Of a DNA stretch of 64,000 nt, positions 35,517 through 44,198 are shown piece after piece. Source of the stretch: Parvibaculum sp. (GTDB lineage Bacteria; Pseudomonadota; Alphaproteobacteria; Parvibaculales; Parvibaculaceae); the NCBI GenBank assembly GCA_031291615.1, contig JARLIS010000004.1:124001-188000 (forward strand), in the 5' to 3' direction. Within the stretch, counting starts at the first letter, position 1, and the number at the start of each line of letters is the position of its first letter. A program made the translations under genes and the position numbers. The notes under the pieces are model-generated. The model made no database searches. It had not been told where the DNA came from and worked only from the letters and a program-made list of their open reading frames with translations.

Positions 35517-36446
35517 TCAGGCGGCGAGCTGGAGCGCCCGCACATGGGCGCGTGCACTTGCAGCCAGCGCCGCCAAGTCATAGCCGCCCTCAAGCGTCGA
35601 GACAACGCGGCCGTCGCAGTGGAGATTGGCAAGTTTCACAAGCTCGGTCGTGACCCAGCCGTAATCGTCCTCCGTCAGCCGCAGATTGGCGAGCGGATCG
35701 GCAGCATGACCGTCGAAACCGGCCGAAATGAAGATGAAAACCGGCCCGAATTGAGAAAGCGCCGGCAAAATGGCGCCTGTGAAGGCCTCGCGGAATTCGG
35801 CCGAGCCCGAGCCCGGCGGCAGGCAGCGGTTCATAATATTGCCGAGCCCGTGTTCGCCCGCGCTGCCGGTGCCGGGATAGAGCGGCCATTGATGCGTCGA
35901 GGCGTAAAAGAGATTCGGGTCGGCCTCGAAGCTCGCCTGGGTGCCGTTGCCGTGATGGACGTCGAAATCGACGACGGCGATGCGCTTCAGGCCATGCGCG
36001 TCGCGGGCATGGAGCGCGCCGACGGCGACATTGTTGAAGAGGCAGAAGCCCATGGCCCGATCGGGCTCGGCGTGATGGCCCGGCGGGCGGATGGCGCAGA
36101 AGGCGTTGCGGGCGCGACCGGCCATGACTTCATCGACCGCATAGGTGACGGCGCCCGCCGCGCGGAGCGCCGCCTCCGCCGAACCCGGCGACATGGATGT
36201 GTCGGCGTCGATGCGGCGAAAGCCTTCGAGCGGCGCGCCATTCAGGATCGTCTCGACATGGATCGCGGGATGGGCGCGCTCAAGCTGTTCGATGGTCGCC
36301 TCGGGCGCATTCACCCGCTGGAGCAGCGCGAACTCCTCGGCCTCGAGCGCATTCAGCACCGCGCGCAGCCGGTCTGAACATTCGGGATGGCCGGGCGGCG
36401 TCTCGTGATCGAGACAGGCGGGGTGAGTGACGAGAAGGGTTTCCAT
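35517..36446 (-). CDS. Histone-deacetylase-family amidohydrolase (acetoin-utilisation type)
   Basis: The 309-residue zinc enzyme has IRPPGHHAEPDRAMGFCLFNN with the catalytic double His, VVDFDVHHGNGTQ with the Asp and His zinc ligands, and SAGFDGHAADPL with the third ligand Asp. Bacterial members deacetylate acetylated polyamines, lysines or acetyl-CoA synthetase. It is 21 bases upstream of xseB and the first gene of the cluster; no function common to all members is evident. The start at 36446 has only a weak ribosome site, so a few residues may differ. Confidence 0.9.
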   Translation of the reverse strand: METLLVTHPACLDHETPPGHPECSDRLRAVLNALEAEEFALLQRVNAPEATIEQLERAHPAIHVETILNGAPLEGFRRIDADTSMSPGSAEAALRAAGAVTYAVDEVMAGRARNAFCAIRPPGHHAEPDRAMGFCLFNNVAVGALHARDAHGLKRIAVVDFDVHHGNGTQASFEADPNLFYASTHQWPLYPGTGSAGEHGLGNIMNRCLPPGSGSAEFREAFTGAILPALSQFGPVFIFISAGFDGHAADPLANLRLTEDDYGWVTTELVKLANLHCDGRVVSTLEGGYDLAALAASARAHVRALQLAA

Positions 36447-36504
36447 GGAACGCGCCCGGCTATGCGAGGCCGTCAGCATAGCACTCGCCGCGCCGCCCGT
36501 CGCG

Positions 36505-37560
36505 TCAGGCGCGGACGTACCAGTCGACGCCTTTTTCGTTGCGCGTCACGGTGGCGGCCTTGCGGCCCAGGAGGCAATTCAGGTGGGCGAGGCTTTCGCC
36601 TGTCGCCATGAAGAAGACTTCCGGGCCGATCTCGCGCTTGAAGAGCGCCGGGAAAACGTCGATGGCGCGCTTCGGCTCGGCGAGAAGATCGTGGAGTTTC
36701 GACAAGCCTTCCTCGTGGCCGTCGATGAGCTGCGTCAGGCGCGCGTGGAGCCCGTAGAAGGGCTCGTTATGGGCAGGCAGCACCAGCACGTCGTCGGGCA
36801 GGTTGGCGCGGATACGGTGGCAGCTGTCGATCCAGTCCTGAAGCGGGTTGTCATGGGCTTCGGTCGGGTGGACGCTGACATTGGAGGAAATGCGGGGCAG
36901 CACCTGATCGCCGGAGATGAGTATCTTCGCCTCGGCGCTGTAGAGGCAGACATGTTCGGGCGCATGGCCCGAGCCGACGACGACGCGCCAGCTGCGGCCG
37001 CCGATCTGCAATTCGTCGTTTTCCTTTAGGCGGCGGAAAACATCGGGCAGGCGCGAGACATGGGCGCCGAAACCGCCGAAGCGTTTGGCATAGCTTTCGA
37101 GGCCGCGGCGGCCCATGCCGGCGGCGCGGTAGAAGTCGAGCGCTTCCTTGGGCGCTTCGCGGCCCGTGTCGAGGACGAGCGAGCGGCACATCAGGAAGTC
37201 GGTGCGCGACATGTGAAGCTCGACGCCGAACTTGCGCGTGATCCAGCCCGCGAGGCCGACATGATCGGGATGGAGATGGGTGACGATGACGCGGGTGATC
37301 GGCTTGCCCTTGAGGCCGGTCGCGAAGATTTCGCGCCAGAGCGCCTTCACCTCGTCGGTGGCGACGCCGGTATCGACCAGCGTCCAGCCCTTCTCTTCCT
37401 CGATCAGCCAGAGGTTGATGTGGTTGAGCTGAAACGGAAGCGGCATGCGCACCCAGTAGATGCCGGGCGCGGCTTCCATCATCTCGGCGGGCGCGGGAAT
37501 GCGGCCGAGCGGATAGCGAAGCGCGCCTTCTTCGTGGACGGCAAGGGATACGTCGGACAT
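36505..37560 (-). CDS. MBL-fold metallohydrolase
   Basis: The 351-residue protein shows HLHPDH at about 94-99 (metal site), a further His in GSGHAPEHV at about 197, and the site-2 Asp in LISGDQVLP. The C-terminal part has PAHNEPF and helices resembling hydroxyacylglutathione-hydrolase-like relatives. It hydrolyses a thioester or phosphodiester of unknown identity. It stands alone, 58 bases after the HDAC-like gene start region and about 100 bases from the acyl-CoA dehydrogenase. The ribosome site is weak. Confidence 0.85.
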   Translation of the reverse strand: MSDVSLAVHEEGALRYPLGRIPAPAEMMEAAPGIYWVRMPLPFQLNHINLWLIEEEKGWTLVDTGVATDEVKALWREIFATGLKGKPITRVIVTHLHPDHVGLAGWITRKFGVELHMSRTDFLMCRSLVLDTGREAPKEALDFYRAAGMGRRGLESYAKRFGGFGAHVSRLPDVFRRLKENDELQIGGRSWRVVVGSGHAPEHVCLYSAEAKILISGDQVLPRISSNVSVHPTEAHDNPLQDWIDSCHRIRANLPDDVLVLPAHNEPFYGLHARLTQLIDGHEEGLSKLHDLLAEPKRAIDVFPALFKREIGPEVFFMATGESLAHLNCLLGRKAATVTRNEKGVDWYVRA

Positions 37561-37661
37561 TCCGGGGACTCGCTACACGTCAATGGCTGTACATCCGTGA
37601 TAGGCGCGTCGCCCCGGAAGGTCAAACAATCCGGGTTTTTCAAGGCTGCCGCTGGGGAAGA

Positions 37662-39464
37662 TCAGCCGGCAAGCGCCTCTGCCGAAAGGGCGAAAAGCGC
37701 GGCCGCGCCTGAAGTTGCCGGGCCGAGAAGGCCTTGCGCCGCCGGAAGCTGGTGTTCGGCGTAGAAGCGCGCGGAGGCGATGCGCGCCTCGGGGAACGGG
37801 TTCCCCTCTCCCGCAGCGGAGCGTTTGAGGGCGGCGAGCGCGGCGCGGGCCAGGAAGTGGCCGCCCGCGACCGTGCCGAAAAGGCGCAGATAGGGTGAGG
37901 CGCCGGCGAGGCAATCGTCGGGCGCGGATTTGAGGTTCGCCAACATGTAGTCCGTCGCCTGCGCGAGCGCGGCGAGGCCCCGGTCGAGCGCGGCGGCGAC
38001 GAGCGTCAGCTCCTTGCGGTTCGACTTGTGCGCCTCGTCCGCCGTCGCCTGCATTTCGGCGATGAAGCTCCGGACGACGGCGCCGTTGCCGAGCGGAAGC
38101 TTGCGCGTCACGAGGTCGATCGCCTGAATGCCGTTGGTGCCTTCGTAGATCGGCAGGATGCGGGCGTCGCGGTAATATTGCGCCGCGCCCGTTTCTTCGA
38201 CGAAGCCCATGCCGCCATGGATCTGCACGCCGATGGAGGCGACTTCGCAGCCTATGTCGGTCGAGAAGCTCTTGGCGATGGGCGTCAGCAGATCCGCGCG
38301 CGCCTGACCTGCCTTGCGCGCCTCGTCGCTTTCGCCGTGATGGGCGGTGTCGATGGCAACGGCATTGGCGTAGCAGATGGCGCGGGCGGCTTCCGTCATC
38401 GACTTCATGGTCATCAGCATACGGCGGATATCCGGGTGGACGATAATGGGGTCCATCTCGCCGGGCGGAAGCTCGGAGCCCGTCGCCCTGCCCTGCCGGC
38501 GATCCTGCGCATAGGCGAGCGCGTGCTGGAAAGCGCGCTCGGCGACGGCGACGCCCTGCGTGCCGACGAGAAGGCGGGCGTTGTTCATCATGGTGAACAT
38601 GCAGGCAAGGCCGCGATTTTCCTCGCCGACCAGCGTGCCGATGGCGCCACCCTGTTCGCCATAAGCCATGACGCAGGTGGGGCTGCCGTGAATGCCTAGC
38701 TTTTCCTCGATGCCTACGCATTTCACGTCGTTGCGCGCGCCGAGCGAGCCGTCGACATGGACGAGGAATTTCGGCACCAGAAAGAGCGAGATGCCGCGCG
38801 TGCCGGGCGGCGCGTCGGGCAGACGGGCGAGCACCAGATGGGCGATGTTCGCCGCCATGTCGTGATCGCCGTAAGTGATGAAGATTTTCGTGCCGGTGAT
38901 GCGGTAGGTGCCGTCCGGCTGCTTCACGGCCTTCGCCTTCAGCGCGTTGAGGTCGGAGCCCGCCTGCGGCTCGGTGAGGTTCATCGTGCCGGTCCAGTCG
39001 CCCGAAATGAGCTTCGGCAAATAGAGCCGCTTCTGCTCGTCGGTGCCGTGGGCGGTGAGCGCCTCGATGACGCCTTGCGACAGGATGGGGCAGAGGCCGA
39101 AGGACATATTGGCCGCGTTCCACATTTCCTGCATGACGGTGGCAAGCGCGAGCGGCAGGCCCTGCCCGCCGAATTCGGTTGCCGCTGCGAGGCTGCCCCA
39201 GCCGCCCGCTACCCATTGGCCATAGGCGTCGGCAAAGCCCTTGGGCGTTTTCACGCCATCGGCCGCCAGATGCGCGCCTTCGAGATCGCCCGGCTTGTTC
39301 AAGGGCGAGAGCACGTCGGCGGCGAGCTTCGCGCCCTCTTCCAGCACGGCGTCGATGAGGTCCGGCGTCAGTTCGGCGAAGTCGCCCTTGCCCACCAGAG
39401 CGCCGAGGCCCGCGACCTCGTTCAGAAAAAAAGCCATGTCGCGGACGGGGGCACGATAGGTCAT
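37662..39464 (-). CDS. Acyl-CoA dehydrogenase, 600-residue type
   Basis: The protein has the dehydrogenase core: LTEPQAGSDLNALKAKA (FAD/substrate loop), KIFITYGDHD, and the C-terminal helices with IQIHGGMGFVEETGAAQYYRDARILPIYEGTNGIQ, where the Glu in YEGTNGI is the likely catalytic base. A C-terminal extension of about 130 residues is typical of the long 600-residue group that acts on long-chain or unusual acyl-CoAs. AAGGAATTGCA precedes the ATG. It fits with the acyl-CoA ligases in the window. Substrate not determined. Confidence 0.92.
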   Translation of the reverse strand: MTYRAPVRDMAFFLNEVAGLGALVGKGDFAELTPDLIDAVLEEGAKLAADVLSPLNKPGDLEGAHLAADGVKTPKGFADAYGQWVAGGWGSLAAATEFGGQGLPLALATVMQEMWNAANMSFGLCPILSQGVIEALTAHGTDEQKRLYLPKLISGDWTGTMNLTEPQAGSDLNALKAKAVKQPDGTYRITGTKIFITYGDHDMAANIAHLVLARLPDAPPGTRGISLFLVPKFLVHVDGSLGARNDVKCVGIEEKLGIHGSPTCVMAYGEQGGAIGTLVGEENRGLACMFTMMNNARLLVGTQGVAVAERAFQHALAYAQDRRQGRATGSELPPGEMDPIIVHPDIRRMLMTMKSMTEAARAICYANAVAIDTAHHGESDEARKAGQARADLLTPIAKSFSTDIGCEVASIGVQIHGGMGFVEETGAAQYYRDARILPIYEGTNGIQAIDLVTRKLPLGNGAVVRSFIAEMQATADEAHKSNRKELTLVAAALDRGLAALAQATDYMLANLKSAPDDCLAGASPYLRLFGTVAGGHFLARAALAALKRSAAGEGNPFPEARIASARFYAEHQLPAAQGLLGPATSGAAALFALSAEALAG

Positions 39465-39546
39465 TGCAATTCCTTGGCGGGGGAGGTCTGACGTTCCCGC
39501 CGTTTTACTCTATTCTCCGGACGGATTGAACATGGGGGATACTGAA

Positions 39547-40377
39547 ATGGCGGATACCCATCCCGGCAGCCACAAACGGACCGCGCTCGTCACCGGCGCG
39601 TCGGCGGGCATCGGCCGGGAGCTTGCACTTGAATTCGCCTCGCATGGCTTCGACGTGGTGCTGGTCGCCCGCCGCAAGGAAAGGCTGGAGGCGCTGGCCG
39701 AGGAAATTCAGGCCATGTATGGCGTCAAGGCGCATGTGATGGTGGCCGATCTCGCCGATCCCTCCGCGCCGCGCCGGATCTTCGATGAAATGGCCGCGCG
39801 ACACATCATGATCGACGCGCTGGTCAATAATGCCGGCTACACGGTGCCGGGTTTCTTCCGCGACACGCATTGGGCCGATCAGGGGAAGCTCCTCCAGGTC
39901 ATGGTGACGGCCGTGGCCGAGCTTTGTCATTTGTTCGGCCCCGGCATGGCGGCGCGACAATATGGCCGCATCATCAATGTCGCTTCGCTGGCGGGACACT
40001 TGCCCGGCGCGGCGGGCGGAACGCTCTATGCCGCGAGCAAGGCCTTCGTCATCAAGATGTCGGAAAGCCTCGCGCTCGAATACAGGGACAGGAACGTTCA
40101 TGTGACCGCGCTCTGCCCCGGCTTCACCTATTCGGAATTCCATGACGTCGCGGGCAACCGCGAGGAAGTGAGCAAGTTTCCCAAAGCGCTGTGGATGGAG
40201 GGCGACGCGGTGGCGCGCGAGGCCTATGACGCGGTGATGGCGGGAAAGGCCGTCATCATCAACGGCAAGCTCAACAATTTCCTCGCTTTCCTTGCCCGCA
40301 TTCTGCCGCAGACGCGCGTGCGCGAGCTGATGCGCGCCAACGACCGCAACGCGAAGCCGAAATCCAATGCCGCCTGA
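39547..40377 (+). CDS. Short-chain dehydrogenase/reductase
   Basis: The 276-residue SDR has TGASAGIGREL near residue 20, NNAGY, and YAASKAFV with the Tyr and Lys catalytic pair, Ser in NVASLAG. Its C-terminal region (KFPKALWMEGDAVAREAYDAVMAGK) resembles the DltE-like or fatty-acyl branch. The start at 39547 was chosen for GGGGG before it; an ATG five codons earlier is possible. Divergent from the acyl-CoA dehydrogenase and overlapping the Sua5 gene by 11 bases. Confidence 0.85.
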   Translation: MADTHPGSHKRTALVTGASAGIGRELALEFASHGFDVVLVARRKERLEALAEEIQAMYGVKAHVMVADLADPSAPRRIFDEMAARHIMIDALVNNAGYTVPGFFRDTHWADQGKLLQVMVTAVAELCHLFGPGMAARQYGRIINVASLAGHLPGAAGGTLYAASKAFVIKMSESLALEYRDRNVHVTALCPGFTYSEFHDVAGNREEVSKFPKALWMEGDAVAREAYDAVMAGKAVIINGKLNNFLAFLARILPQTRVRELMRANDRNAKPKSNAA

Positions 40378-41347
40378 ACTTGCTCAGGCAAATGGCGGCG
40401 CGGTGAAACGGGCCGCGGCCTTCCTGCGCGAAGGACGGCTCGTCGCCTTTCCGACCGAAACCGTCTACGGGCTCGGCGCGGATGCGACGAACGACCGGGC
40501 GGTGGCGAGCATTTTCGAGGCGAAGGGCCGGCCCACATTCAATCCCCTGATCGTGCATGTCGCCTCTCTGGCGGAAGCGGAAACTCATGCGCATTTCACG
40601 CCCGAAGCGAGAGCGCTTGCCCGCGCCTTCTGGCCGGGCGGATTGACGCTCGTGCTGAAGCGCCGCGCGGAGACGCCGATCTCGCTGCTCGTCAGCGCGG
40701 GGCTCGATACCATTGCCCTGCGCGTGCCCGCGCATCCGCTGGCGCAGGCGCTGATCGCCGCGACGGGGCGGCCCATCGCCGCGCCTTCGGCCAATGCGTC
40801 GGGCGAGGTGAGCCCGACAAGGGCCGCGCATGTGACGGCCTCGCTCGGACATGCGGCGGCGCTGGCGCTGGTGCTCGACGGTGGCGCCTGCGCGGTCGGA
40901 CTTGAATCGACGGTGATCGGTTTTCCCGACAAGGGCGCGCCGACATTGCTGCGGCCCGGCGCCATTCCGCGCGCGGCGATCGAGGCTGTGCTGGGGGCAA
41001 AGCTTGCCGAGGCCGATGTCGCCTCGGGCGAGGCGGGGCGCTCCTCCCCCGGCCAGCTTGCAAGCCATTACGCGCCCAATGCAGCGCTCCGGCTCGATGC
41101 GGTCGAGGCGCAGCCCGGCGAAGTGCTGCTGGGTTTCGGCCCGCAGGCCCATGGCGCGGCGATGAATCTCTCGCCATCGAGCGATCTCACCGAAGCGGCG
41201 GCAAATCTTTTCGCCATGCTCCGGGCGCTCGACGCCGAAGCGGCGGGACGCGGCATCGCTGTTTCGCCGATCCCGCAGACCGGAATTGGCGAGGCGATCA
41301 ACGACAGGCTCAGGCGCGCCGCCGCGCCGCGCCCTATTTCTTTTTGA
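40367..41347 (+). CDS. sua5: L-threonylcarbamoyladenylate synthase, long Sua5 form
   Basis: The 326-residue protein makes threonylcarbamoyl-AMP for the t6A37 tRNA modification. The YrdC domain (about 10-190) shows FPTETVYGLGADA, KGRPTFNPLIVHV, FWPGGLTLVL and APSANASGEVSPT. The C-terminal Sua5 domain follows an arginine/serine linker (RSSPGQLASHYAP). Overlap with the SDR upstream suggests one transcript. Its end overlaps the convergent yqhA-like gene by 14 bases. Confidence 0.94.
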   Translation: MPPELAQANGGAVKRAAAFLREGRLVAFPTETVYGLGADATNDRAVASIFEAKGRPTFNPLIVHVASLAEAETHAHFTPEARALARAFWPGGLTLVLKRRAETPISLLVSAGLDTIALRVPAHPLAQALIAATGRPIAAPSANASGEVSPTRAAHVTASLGHAAALALVLDGGACAVGLESTVIGFPDKGAPTLLRPGAIPRAAIEAVLGAKLAEADVASGEAGRSSPGQLASHYAPNAALRLDAVEAQPGEVLLGFGPQAHGAAMNLSPSSDLTEAAANLFAMLRALDAEAAGRGIAVSPIPQTGIGEAINDRLRRAAAPRPISF

Positions 41348-41831
41348 TCGAGATACGGTCGAGGAGGCCGAGCGCGACGGCGGAGGCTACGAATGCCATG
41401 TGCATGATGGTCAGCCACATGATCTTCGATTCCGTGTATTGCGCGGAATTGAGGAAGACCTGAAGCAGGTGGATCGAGGAGATGGCGACGATGGCGGATG
41501 CCACTTTGACCTTGAGGCTGCCCGCATCGAGCTTGCCGAGCCAGGTGAGGTCGTCGGTCGCATTGTCGAAGCGGCTGACGAAATTCTCATAGCTCGAAAC
41601 CATCACCATCAGCACGAGGCCGGCGACCAGCGCGGCGTCGATCAGGCTCAGCATGGCGAGGATCATCTCGGCCTCGTCATAGCCGAGCGCGTTCTGAAAG
41701 ATCTTGGCGAGCTTCAGGATGAATGTGAAGGCGTAAAGCGCCAGCGCCGCGGCGAGGCCGCCATAGAACACGACAAGAATCCATCGGCTCGCGAGAAGCG
41801 ACCGCTCGATGGCCAGTTCAATCGACTTCAT
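41334..41831 (-). CDS. YqhA/UPF0114 family inner-membrane protein
   Basis: The 165-residue protein has three to four hydrophobic helices and the family landmarks ERSLLASRWILVVFY at 9-23 and FVSRFDNATDDLTWLGKLDAGSLKVKVASAIVAISSIHLLQVF in the middle. A Lys-rich tail (ISIKKK) ends it. UPF0114 is widespread with unknown function. It overlaps the VOC gene upstream by four bases (ATGA), so the two are translationally coupled. Confidence 0.88.
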   Translation of the reverse strand: MKSIELAIERSLLASRWILVVFYGGLAAALALYAFTFILKLAKIFQNALGYDEAEMILAMLSLIDAALVAGLVLMVMVSSYENFVSRFDNATDDLTWLGKLDAGSLKVKVASAIVAISSIHLLQVFLNSAQYTESKIMWLTIMHMAFVASAVALGLLDRISIKKK

Positions 41832-42742
41832 TGTTTCGTCTTCTCCAGATGAGCATCCGCTGCTTCGGGCAAGGGGCCTACAAGCAGCACAGGCACGTTA
41901 TTCGTCGGCTTGCGGATCGTCGCGACCTCGGTGCCCTTCTTGCGGCCGACGCGCACTTCCGACACATCCGCGCCTTCGCGCAGCAGACGGTCGCGCACCG
42001 TGGCGACGCTGCCGACGCGCCAAGCGAGGCCCCATAAGAAGGTCGCCTCGGGCGCCTTCGTCTTGTCGAGCGGCTCGACCACTTCGAGCGTCAGGCCGCC
42101 GAGACGGAAGAAAAGCTGGCGGACGCCCCATTCGGGCTTCGATTGATCCAGCGCGAGACGGATGCCGAGCCGCTCGCCGAAAAGGAGCTTCACGGCTTCG
42201 GCATCGGGCGTCATGACCACGAGATGATCGACGGCGGATATGGCCTCCGCCTCGGCGACGCCGGGCTGGAGAGCGGCCTTGGGAACGGGCGTCGTCGGCT
42301 TCAACAGCTCGTTGCACAAGATGCCGAGGCCGCAGGCCAGTTCCGGCGGTATATGCACGTTGCGCCAGCGCCGGATTTCACCGGAGGGACCGTCTTCCTC
42401 TGTGTCGTGGAACATGATGGAAGGCAGGCCGCGCGCCTGAAGACCCGACGCCGTGCGTTCTGCATCGTCGGTCGCCAGGATGAGCGCGAGGAGCCCCTCG
42501 CCGCCATCTTCCAGCTTGCGCGCGACAACCGCGCCCCAGGGGCCCGGACCGGTCGGCGAAACAAGCTCGATGGCGGCGTTGTCGAGCCGGTAGACGACAC
42601 GCCTGGTGCCGCCGCCCGTATCGTCCCAGCGCCAGGAGGGCGAGCGGCCGAGCATGCGCGTATAGATACCCTCGGCCTCGGCAATGTCGCGCACCGCAAT
42701 GGAAATGCGGTCCACGGCCTGGACGAGAGGTTCTGGGGGCAT
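41828..42742 (-). CDS. VOC (glyoxalase-like) family protein
   Basis: About 304 residues form two betaalphabetabetabeta modules. The first runs from VDRISIAVRDIAEAEGIYTRMLG; the second from VDHLVVMTPDAEAVKLLFGERLGIRL. Metal ligands are not fully clear: a His at the second module start is present but the matching Glu is uncertain, so it may be a non-enzymatic binder. The start at 42742 is the Met closest to the first module. Coupled with the YqhA-like gene. Function unknown. Confidence 0.72.
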   Translation of the reverse strand: MPPEPLVQAVDRISIAVRDIAEAEGIYTRMLGRSPSWRWDDTGGGTRRVVYRLDNAAIELVSPTGPGPWGAVVARKLEDGGEGLLALILATDDAERTASGLQARGLPSIMFHDTEEDGPSGEIRRWRNVHIPPELACGLGILCNELLKPTTPVPKAALQPGVAEAEAISAVDHLVVMTPDAEAVKLLFGERLGIRLALDQSKPEWGVRQLFFRLGGLTLEVVEPLDKTKAPEATFLWGLAWRVGSVATVRDRLLREGADVSEVRVGRKKGTEVATIRKPTNNVPVLLVGPLPEAADAHLEKTKQ

Positions 42743-42836
42743 GTTGCGACTCAAACTGATTTGCGACCAAGGCGGCCATGCTAGACTCTGCCGGAACGCT
42801 TGCGAAGCCCGCACCTACCTTGAGCCCAGAGATTTC

Positions 42837-44198
42837 ATGTCCGATTTCACATCCCGTCTTTCCGAACTGACGCGAGCCTATGGCGTGCCCGGCGCGGCGC
42901 TGGCCGTGTGGTCGGGCGGCGCGCTTTCCGAAGCGGCGGCGGGCGTCGTCAATCTCGACACCGGCGTCGCGGCGACGGCGGATACGCTTTTCCAGATCGG
43001 CTCGATCACCAAGCTCTATACGGCCGCGCTTTGCCTGCAACTGGTGGAGGAAGGCAAGCTCGCGCTCGACGAGCCGATCCGCCGCTGGTTGCCGGAGTTT
43101 CGCCTGGCCGACGAAAGCGTCGCCGCGCGGCTGACGCTTCGCCAGCTGCTTGCGCATACGAGCGGCGTGGAGGGCGACTATTTCGTCGATGCCGGACGGG
43201 GCGAGGATCGCATCGCGCGCTTCGTCGGCATGCTGGACAAGCTTGAGCAGGTGCATGCGCCCGGGGCCATGTTCTCCTATTGCAATATCGGCTTTGTCGT
43301 CGCCGGGCGGCTGATCGAGGTGGCGGGCGGCGCGCCGTGGGACAAGGCGATCCGCAACCGCATCGTCAAGCCGCTCGGCACGCCCGCCTTTTCGACGCTG
43401 CCCGAACAGGCGATGCGCTATCTGACCGCGATCGGCCATCTCGGCCAGCCGGGCGCGCTTGCCGTCACGCCCATCGCCTATCTCGCGCAGTCGAACGCGC
43501 CCGCAGGCTCCATGCCGATGGCGCGGGCGCGGGATGTCGTGACATTCGCGCGCATGCTGATGGCGGGCGGCGTTGCGCCGAACGGCACGCGCCTTCTCTC
43601 CGAGGCGAGCGTCCGGGCGATGCAGACGATGAATGTCAGTTGCCCGAAACACATGAACATCGACGCGATAGGCCTTGCCACATTTCTCTGGGACTGGGAC
43701 GGCGACGGCGTTTATGAGACCTTCGGCCATGACGGCTCGACCATCGGACAGGCGGCGTGGCTGCGCTATCATCCGGCGAGCGGCACGGTTTTCGCGCTGC
43801 TGACCAATGGCGGCAACGGCAAGGGGCTGGCGCAGGAATTGCTGAACGAGATTTTCGGGACATATGCGGGCGTGAGACCGCCGCCGTTGCCCGCGCCGAC
43901 GCCGGGCTTCGCCTTCGACGCCACGACCTATACGGGCCGCTATGCCAACTGGATGGAGACGATCGAGGTGACGGCGGAGGACAGGCGGCTCGTCGCGACG
44001 ACCATGCCCTCGCCTTCGGCCGCCGTCATTTCCGGCACGAAGCGCGTGCCGCTCGATGCGGTGGACGCCGAGCTTTTCGTCGGCGTCGCGCCGGGCTACA
44101 CGGAGAGCGCGACCTATCATTTCCTCGACCGAGACGGAGCGGGCCGCCCGCGCATTCTTCATACGGGCGTGCGTGCGCACAGGCGCGTGGAGGCGTGA
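42837..44198 (+). CDS. Serine hydrolase of the beta-lactamase/D-alanyl-D-alanine carboxypeptidase family
   Basis: The 453-residue protein has SxxK as Ser56-I-T-Lys59 in QIGSITKLYTA, a YxN motif as YCN in the MFSYCNIGF segment, and a later HDGSTIGQAAW equivalent to the third K/HxG motif. It lacks a clear signal peptide, so the protein may be cytoplasmic. EstB-type esterases share these motifs and fit better than a true beta-lactamase. The C-terminal 120 residues are a separate beta-rich domain. The next gene overlaps by one base (TGATG). Confidence 0.85.
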   Translation: MSDFTSRLSELTRAYGVPGAALAVWSGGALSEAAAGVVNLDTGVAATADTLFQIGSITKLYTAALCLQLVEEGKLALDEPIRRWLPEFRLADESVAARLTLRQLLAHTSGVEGDYFVDAGRGEDRIARFVGMLDKLEQVHAPGAMFSYCNIGFVVAGRLIEVAGGAPWDKAIRNRIVKPLGTPAFSTLPEQAMRYLTAIGHLGQPGALAVTPIAYLAQSNAPAGSMPMARARDVVTFARMLMAGGVAPNGTRLLSEASVRAMQTMNVSCPKHMNIDAIGLATFLWDWDGDGVYETFGHDGSTIGQAAWLRYHPASGTVFALLTNGGNGKGLAQELLNEIFGTYAGVRPPPLPAPTPGFAFDATTYTGRYANWMETIEVTAEDRRLVATTMPSPSAAVISGTKRVPLDAVDAELFVGVAPGYTESATYHFLDRDGAGRPRILHTGVRAHRRVEA

